NCBI GenBank assembly: GCA_019637095.1
Contig: JAHBWG010000005.1
Span: forward strand, 1-64,000
Direction of reading: 5' to 3'
Length of the DNA: 64,000 bases
From: Sandaracinaceae bacterium
Lineage (GTDB): Bacteria; Myxococcota_A; Polyangia; Polyangiales; Sandaracinaceae
In this document: one piece after another, positions 58,780-64,000 of the stretch
Numbering within the stretch: the stretch's first letter is position 1
Layout of the letters: each line of letters opens with the position of its first letter
The notes under the pieces: model-generated
Told to the model about the DNA's origin: nothing
The model's input: only the letters and a program-made list of their open reading frames with translations
Databases searched by the model: none
Program-made: the position numbers and the translations under genes

Positions 58780-61700
58780 ATGACCGACATCACACGCAGG
58801 AAGTTCTTCGAGCTGGGCGGCGCGCTCGGATTCGGCGCGGTGCTCTCGAGCGCCACACGCGCGTGGGGCATCACCCGCGTCGCGAACCCGCTCGCCGCCT
58901 ACCCCGATCGGAGCTGGGAGCAGATCTACCGCGATCTCTATCGCACCGACAGCTCGTTCACCTTCACGTGCGCGCCCAACGACACCCACAACTGCATCCT
59001 GCGCGCGTACGTGAAGAACGGCGTCGTCGTGCGGGTGCAGCCGACGTACGCATACAAGAACGCGACCGACCTCGAGGGGCGGAGCGCGTCGGCGCGCTGG
59101 GACCCACGCGCGTGCCAGAAGGGCCTCTCGCTCTCGCGCCGCTTCTACGGCGATCGCCGCGTGCGCTATCCGATGGTGCGGCGCGGGTTCAAGGAGTGGG
59201 TGGAGCGGGGCTTCCCGCGGGACGCCGACGGGCGCCCGCCCGCCGAGCTCATGCGGCGCGGCTGGGACACCTACGAGCGCGCGTCGTGGGAGGACGCGGC
59301 CGACCTCACCGCCAAGGTGCTCGAGAACATCGCCGAGACCTACTCGGGCGAGGAGGGGGCTCGCAAGCTGCGCGCGCAGGGCTACCACGAGGAGACGATC
59401 ACCGCGATGCGCGGCGCGGGCACGCAGACCCTGAAGTTCCGCGGGGGGATGCCGCTGCTCGGTATCACGCGCGTGTTCGGGATGTACCGCGTCGCGCAGT
59501 CGATGGCGCTCCTCGACGCGCACATCCGCGGCAGCTCGCCCGAGGACGCGCTCGGCGGCCGCGGCTGGGACAACTACTCGTGGCACACCGACCTGCCGCC
59601 CGGCCACACCATGGTCACCGGCGTGCAGACGGTCGAGTTCGACCTCAACGCCGTCGAGCACTCCGACCTCGTGCTCGTGTGGGGGATGAACTGGATCACC
59701 ACGAAGATGCCGGACTCGCACTGGCTCACCGAGGCGCGGCTCAAGGGCACGCGCGTCGTCGTGATCGCGTGCGAGTACTCGGCCACGTGCAACAAGGCCG
59801 ACGAAGCGATCGTCGTGCGCCCCGGCACCACGCCGGCGCTCGCGCTCGGCCTCGCGCAGGTGGTGATCCGCGAGCGGCTCTACGACGAGGACTACGTCAA
59901 GCGCTTCACGGACCTCCCGCTCCTCGTGCGCATGGACGACAACACCCTGCTGCGCGCGTCGCAGGTGTTCCGCAACCACCGCAACGCGGCGCTGCGCAAC
60001 GACACGACGATGCTGCGCCCGGGGCAGGCGGCGCCGCCCCCCGTCGGACAGCAGGGCCAGTACATCTCCGAGGCGCTGCGGCAGGACTGGGGCGACCTCG
60101 TGATGTGGGACGGAGCGCGCTCGCGGCCGGTGGTGGTGAACCGCGATCAGGTCGGACGGCACTTCGACGCAGCGCGCGTCGAGCCCGCGCTCGAGGGCGA
60201 GGTCGAGGTCACGCTCGCGGACGGAACGACGGTCCGCTGCCGCCCGGTGTTCGACCTGATCAAGCAGTACCTCGACGACAACTTCACCCCCGCGCAGACC
60301 GAGGAGGTCACGTGGGCGCCTCGCGCGAGCGTGGAGAGCCTCGCGCGCGCCATCGCCGCCGCGCGCGGGCGGACGCTCTTCGCCGTGGGCATGGGCCCCA
60401 ACCAGTTCTTCAACAACGATCTCAAGGACCGCGCGCAGTTCCTGCTCGCCGCGCTGACCGGCAACGTCGGCCGCATCGGCGGCAACGTGGGGAGCTACGC
60501 GGGCAACTACCGCGTCGCGTTCTTCAACGGGGTCGGTCAGTACATCAACGAGGACCCGTTCGACCTCGAGCTCGACCCGATGCGCCCGGCGCGCCCGCGG
60601 CAGCTGTGGCGCGCCGAGTCGGCGCACTACTACAACCACCACGACGAGCCGCTCAAGGTCGGCAACCGCAACTTCACCGGCGCCTCGCACATGCCGACGC
60701 CGACGAAGTCGCTCTGGTTCGCGAACGCGAACTCGATCCTCGGCAACGTCAAGTGGCACTACGAGGTCGTCAACCGGCAGCTCCCGCGGATGGAGTTCAT
60801 CGGGGTGAACGAGTGGTGGTGGACGACGTCGTGCGAGTACGCCGACGTCGTCTTCGCGGTCGACTCGTGGGCCGAGCTCCGGCACCCGGACATCACCGCG
60901 TCGGTCACCAACTCGTTCCTGACGATGTTCCCCCGCTCGCCGCTCCCGCGGATCCACGAGACCATCGGTGACATCGAGGTCTACGAGCGCGTCACCAGCC
61001 GGATGGCCGAGCTGACCGGGGACACGCGCTTCGCCGACATGTTCCGGTTCGTCCGCGAGGACCAGACGAGCGCGTACATCCAGCGCGTGCTCGACGCCTC
61101 GAGCAACACCCGCGGCTACCGCGCGAGCGATCTCGAGGAGGGGGCGCGCGAGGGCTTCCCGCGCCTCTTGATGACGCGCACCTACCCGCGCGCCGGCGGC
61201 TGGGAGCAGATCGCGGAGTCGACGCCGTGGTGGACCAAGAGCGGGCGGCTCGAGCTGTACCGCGACGAGCCGGAGTTCCGGGGAGCGGGCGAGAACCTGC
61301 CCATCTACCGCGAGCCCATCGACTCGACGTTCTACGAGCCCAACGTCATCGTCGCCGCGCCGCACCCCGCGATCCGGCCCGAGGGCCCGCGGGAGTACGG
61401 GCTCGAGGTCGGCGACCTCAGCGCCGACGCGCGGCAGGTCCGCAACGTGGTCAAGCCGTGGAGCGAGGTGCGCGACACGCAACACCCGTTGATGGCCACG
61501 GAGGGGTTCCGGTTCATCTTCCATACCCCCAAGACGCGGCACGGCGCGCACACCACGCCCGTCGACACCGACATGGTGTCGGTGTGGTTCGGTCCCTTCG
61601 GTGACATCCACCGCCGCGACCGCCGGATGCCGTGGGTCAACGAGGGCTACGTGGACATCCACCCCGAGGACGCCCGCGAGCTCGGGATCGACGACGGCGA

Positions 61701-62232
61701 CTACGTGTGGGTCGACGCCGATCCGCACGACCGCCCCTTCGAGGGCTGGCAACAGAACGAAGAAGCGTACCGCGTCGCACGACTGATCTGTCGCGCGCGG
61801 TACTACCCCGGGACGCCGCGCGGCGTCACGCGGATGTGGCACAACATGTACGGTGCGACGCCCGGCAGCGTCCGGGGCGCGGCGGAGCGCGAGGACGGGC
61901 TCGCTCGCAACGAGAACACCGGCTACCAGGCCATGTTCAGGAGCGGCTCGCACCAGTCGACGACGCGCGGGTGGCTCAAGCCGACGCTCATGACCGACTC
62001 GCTCGTCCGCAAGGAGCTCTTCGGGCACGTCATGGGCAAGGGCTTCTTGCCGGACTCGCACTGCCCGACCGGCGCGCCGCGGGAGGCCTTCGTGAAGATC
62101 ACCCGCGCGGAGGCGGGCGGCGGAGGCGGGCAGGGCCGGTGGCGCCCGGTCGAGCTCGGCCTCCGCCAGGGCGTCGAGAACGAGGCCTTCCAGCGCTACC
62201 TCGCCGGGAGCCTCATCCGCACGAGCCGCTGA
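58780..62232 (+). CDS. Molybdopterin catalytic subunit, NxrA / outward-facing NarG-like
   Basis: The product has 1150 residues. The Tat motif TRRKFF begins the leader. A [4Fe-4S] site is laid out as Cys64-x3-Asp68-x3-Cys72-x39-Cys112, the NarG spacing but with Cys and Asp replacing NarG's first two ligands (His and Cys). The Mo ligand is probably Asp271 in [13 protein letters not shown], as in type II DMSO reductases. Long blocks ([65 protein letters not shown]) recall, from memory, NxrA of Nitrospira/anammox bacteria and archaeal outward-facing NarG more than ethylbenzene or DMS dehydrogenase. It would bind bis-MGD and act in the periplasm on nitrite/nitrate or a related oxyanion. The direction of catalysis cannot be read. 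Confidence 0.88.
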   Translation: MTDITRRKFFELGGALGFGAVLSSATRAWGITRVANPLAAYPDRSWEQIYRDLYRTDSSFTFTCAPNDTHNCILRAYVKNGVVVRVQPTYAYKNATDLEGRSASARWDPRACQKGLSLSRRFYGDRRVRYPMVRRGFKEWVERGFPRDADGRPPAELMRRGWDTYERASWEDAADLTAKVLENIAETYSGEEGARKLRAQGYHEETITAMRGAGTQTLKFRGGMPLLGITRVFGMYRVAQSMALLDAHIRGSSPEDALGGRGWDNYSWHTDLPPGHTMVTGVQTVEFDLNAVEHSDLVLVWGMNWITTKMPDSHWLTEARLKGTRVVVIACEYSATCNKADEAIVVRPGTTPALALGLAQVVIRERLYDEDYVKRFTDLPLLVRMDDNTLLRASQVFRNHRNAALRNDTTMLRPGQAAPPPVGQQGQYISEALRQDWGDLVMWDGARSRPVVVNRDQVGRHFDAARVEPALEGEVEVTLADGTTVRCRPVFDLIKQYLDDNFTPAQTEEVTWAPRASVESLARAIAAARGRTLFAVGMGPNQFFNNDLKDRAQFLLAALTGNVGRIGGNVGSYAGNYRVAFFNGVGQYINEDPFDLELDPMRPARPRQLWRAESAHYYNHHDEPLKVGNRNFTGASHMPTPTKSLWFANANSILGNVKWHYEVVNRQLPRMEFIGVNEWWWTTSCEYADVVFAVDSWAELRHPDITASVTNSFLTMFPRSPLPRIHETIGDIEVYERVTSRMAELTGDTRFADMFRFVREDQTSAYIQRVLDASSNTRGYRASDLEEGAREGFPRLLMTRTYPRAGGWEQIAESTPWWTKSGRLELYRDEPEFRGAGENLPIYREPIDSTFYEPNVIVAAPHPAIRPEGPREYGLEVGDLSADARQVRNVVKPWSEVRDTQHPLMATEGFRFIFHTPKTRHGAHTTPVDTDMVSVWFGPFGDIHRRDRRMPWVNEGYVDIHPEDARELGIDDGDYVWVDADPHDRPFEGWQQNEEAYRVARLICRARYYPGTPRGVTRMWHNMYGATPGSVRGAAEREDGLARNENTGYQAMFRSGSHQSTTRGWLKPTLMTDSLVRKELFGHVMGKGFLPDSHCPTGAPREAFVKITRAEAGGGGGQGRWRPVELGLRQGVENEAFQRYLAGSLIRTSR

Positions 62233-62264
62233 CTCCGACCCCAACGATCAACGAGAGGAAGCCG

Positions 62265-63392
62265 ATGGCACGCGTCTACAACTGGCAGCTCGGGCGGGAG
62301 ATGGACTACCCGTACGAAGGCAGTCGGCCACGCAAGCAGTGGGCGGGTGTCTTCGACATCAACAAGTGCATCGCCTGTCAGACGTGCACGATCGCATGCA
62401 AGACGACCTGGACGAGCGGTCCGGGTCAGGAGCACATGTTCTGGAACAACGTGGAGACGAAGCCCTACGGCTTCTTCCCGTTGGGCTACGACGTGCGCAT
62501 CCTCGACGCCCTCGGCCCGCAGGCGTGGCAGGGTGAGACGTACTCCGGGCAGACCATCTTCGAGGCCGCGCCGTCGGGTGAGCGCCTCCTCGGGTGGCGC
62601 CCGGAGGACGAGGACTACGCCCACCCGAACATCGGCGAGGACGAGATCAAGGGTCGCATCGACCGCGGTCACGCGATCGCCATCCCGCACGAGCACTGGA
62701 TGTACTACCTCGCGCGGACGTGCAACCACTGCACGTACCCGGGGTGCCTCGCCGCCTGTCCGCGCCAGAGCATCTACAAGCGCGAGGAGGACGGGATCGT
62801 CCTCGTCGACCAGCAGCGGTGCCGCGGCTACCAGGAGTGCGTCCGCGGCTGCCCCTACAAGAAGGTCTTCTTCAACCCGCACACCGGCGTCAGCGAGAAG
62901 TGCATCGGGTGCTACCCGCGCTTCGAGACGGGCGAGGTGTCCGCCTGCTTCGCCGCCTGCATCGGCAAGATCCGCTTGCAGGGCTGGATCAGCCCGCCCG
63001 ATCAGGCGCGCGAGGACAACCCCATCGACTACCTCGTGCACGTGCGCAAGCTCGCGGTGCCCTTCATGCCGCAGCTCGGGCTCGAGCCCAACCTCTACTA
63101 CGTCCCGCCGATCCACGTCCCGGACGCGTTCCTCGTCCAGATGTTCGGCCCGAACGCGCCGCAGGCGGTGCGCACCTACCGGGAGGCGCGGGAGGACCCG
63201 GTCTTGCGCGGCCTCTTCTGTCTCTTCGGCTCGAGCGACCGCGTGCTGTCGCGCTTCCGCGTCGATGGTGACGTCGCCATCGGGTACGGCGACGACGGGG
63301 ACGAGGTGATCCGCGTACCCGTGACCGAGCCGATCATCGAGCGACCGGCGACCGATCGCCTCTACCAGATTCGAAGGGTGAACACGCCATGA
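62265..63392 (+). CDS. Iron-sulfur electron-transfer subunit, NxrB/NarH-like
   Basis: The product has 375 residues with GAGAGGAAG before ATG 62265. Four cluster sites are visible: [11 protein letters not shown] (35-45), [13 protein letters not shown] (153-165), [11 protein letters not shown] (186-196; only three cysteines, so possibly [3Fe-4S] or Tyr-linked as in the family) and [20 protein letters not shown] (213-232). The opening [17 protein letters not shown] is, from memory, very like NxrB of Nitrospira. It has no signal and would be co-exported with the Tat-bearing alpha subunit. It links the Mo site to the haem subunit. Its stop overlaps the next start (ATGA). Confidence 0.92.
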   Translation: MARVYNWQLGREMDYPYEGSRPRKQWAGVFDINKCIACQTCTIACKTTWTSGPGQEHMFWNNVETKPYGFFPLGYDVRILDALGPQAWQGETYSGQTIFEAAPSGERLLGWRPEDEDYAHPNIGEDEIKGRIDRGHAIAIPHEHWMYYLARTCNHCTYPGCLAACPRQSIYKREEDGIVLVDQQRCRGYQECVRGCPYKKVFFNPHTGVSEKCIGCYPRFETGEVSACFAACIGKIRLQGWISPPDQAREDNPIDYLVHVRKLAVPFMPQLGLEPNLYYVPPIHVPDAFLVQMFGPNAPQAVRTYREAREDPVLRGLFCLFGSSDRVLSRFRVDGDVAIGYGDDGDEVIRVPVTEPIIERPATDRLYQIRRVNTP

Positions 63393-64000
63393 CCATCGAC
63401 CTCGTCAGGACCGCGTGTGCGCTCGCGCTCGCGGCGAGCGCGCTCGGCGCGACGGCCTGTGACAGCCGCCCGGACCACGTGATCGCGCGCCGCGCGAGCG
63501 GGGAGCTCCCGCGCACCGATCCGCTCTCCTCCGCGTGGGATGGGCTCCCCGAGCACGAGGCGCCGCTCGTGGCCCAGAACGTGATCGAGCCCCACCTCAC
63601 GGAGGCCAGCGTCACCAAGATCCGGGTGCGTGCGCTGCACGATGGCCGCTGGATCGCGTTCCGGCTCGAGTGGGAGGACGCGACCGACGATCACAACGTG
63701 ACGACGACGGTGTTCTCCGACGCCGCGGCGGTGCAGCTGCCGCGGACGCGCGAGGCGCGGCCGACGATCATGATGGGCAACGACGGCACGCCGGTCGACA
63801 TCCTCTTCTTCCGCGCCGCGTGGCAGACAGCGGACAACATGGGTGAGCTCTATCCGAACATGCCGCCGATCCATCACCCGCCCGAGGCGGCGGCGGAGGG
63901 CCCCGCGCGCCAGGAGATGGAGCGGCACTACCAGGCGGGCGTCGGCGCGCAGAACCCCACCGTGGTGAGGCCGGACGGGGCGTCGGTCCTCGCGTTCTCC
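63389..64000 (+). CDS. Haem-b gamma subunit (ethylbenzene-dehydrogenase-type), partial
   Basis: The first 204 residues are present and the gene runs off the window end. ATG 63389 overlaps the beta-subunit stop (ATGA). The N-terminus ([20 protein letters not shown], then ATACDS) is a signal with a lipobox-like Cys24. The domain matches the ethylbenzene dehydrogenase-related haem family: [41 protein letters not shown] and a [20 protein letters not shown] block with candidate axial Met residues. It would carry haem b and pass electrons between the beta subunit and a soluble carrier such as the HiPIP. Confidence 0.85.
   Translation, partial: MTIDLVRTACALALAASALGATACDSRPDHVIARRASGELPRTDPLSSAWDGLPEHEAPLVAQNVIEPHLTEASVTKIRVRALHDGRWIAFRLEWEDATDDHNVTTTVFSDAAAVQLPRTREARPTIMMGNDGTPVDILFFRAAWQTADNMGELYPNMPPIHHPPEAAAEGPARQEMERHYQAGVGAQNPTVVRPDGASVLAFS

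Overview
The window is very GC-rich (by eye well above 70 %), almost fully coding on both strands, and full of short lipoproteins with Asp/Ala-rich linkers, serine/threonine kinases, PilZ proteins, AgmX/PglI-type proteins and MopE-like Cys/Asp motifs. Many genes start with GTG and overlap the previous stop by 1-4 bases. This points to a member of the Myxococcota, probably class Polyangia. That placement is an inference from gene content; no rRNA, tRNA, CRISPR array, insertion sequence or phage gene was seen.

Layout. 1-655: no convincing gene, but three 20-bp-spaced repeats and a sigma-54-type promoter in front of a TPR/multihaem cytochrome pair (656-2508). 2524-4987: two secreted lipoproteins, one a trypsin-like protease. 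5116-11462: a membrane/spermidine-synthase/TPR fusion, a lipoprotein with a pentapeptide repeat, a YkvA-like protein and a POT-family transporter. 11495-16650: a TolA-like coiled-coil protein, two PilZ proteins, an acetyltransferase, panC, panB and a small membrane protein. 16764-22422: an ECF sigma factor cluster with a putative membrane regulator, lipoproteins and an HEVLH metallopeptidase candidate. 22470-31722: an Hsp70-like protein, TPR and helical-repeat proteins, a large PPC-domain lipoprotein, a kinase and a DUF4920 lipoprotein. 31726-38725: a membrane-bound kinase, a VapBC pair, a pseudokinase, a leucine-rich-repeat lipoprotein and a caspase-like protein, with two copies of an interspersed repeat. 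39862-49895: a translationally coupled ion-homeostasis operon (antiporter, TrkA, TrkH, antiporter-ATPase fusion, MscS channel). 50046-53018: membrane and secreted proteins of unknown role. 53053-64000: a molybdenum oxidoreductase locus.

The most interesting system is the right end. A Tat-exported molybdopterin subunit, a four-cluster iron-sulfur subunit and a haem-b-type subunit (cut by the window end) form a complex that resembles the nitrite oxidoreductase / outward-facing nitrate reductase branch of the type II DMSO reductase family. It is preceded by a HiPIP-type electron carrier. Upstream lie a membrane histidine kinase with a four-cysteine PAS region and its NtrC-type regulator, and divergently a DUF2478-like protein plus a beta-barrel porin. 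Two sigma-54 promoters, one for each operon, are each accompanied by a pair of CTCTC-N6-GAGAG palindromes whose centres are exactly 34 bp apart. The locus therefore reads as one regulon for periplasmic nitrogen-oxide (or similar oxyanion) redox chemistry.

A second regulatory circuit is visible around the ECF sigma factor. Three genes, two divergent and one downstream, carry the same bipartite element GTGACGGA-N15-CACTCAC(C/G), always exactly 3 nt before the start codon. This implies an autoregulated ECF regulon expressed as leaderless mRNAs, and it fixes the start codons of those genes.
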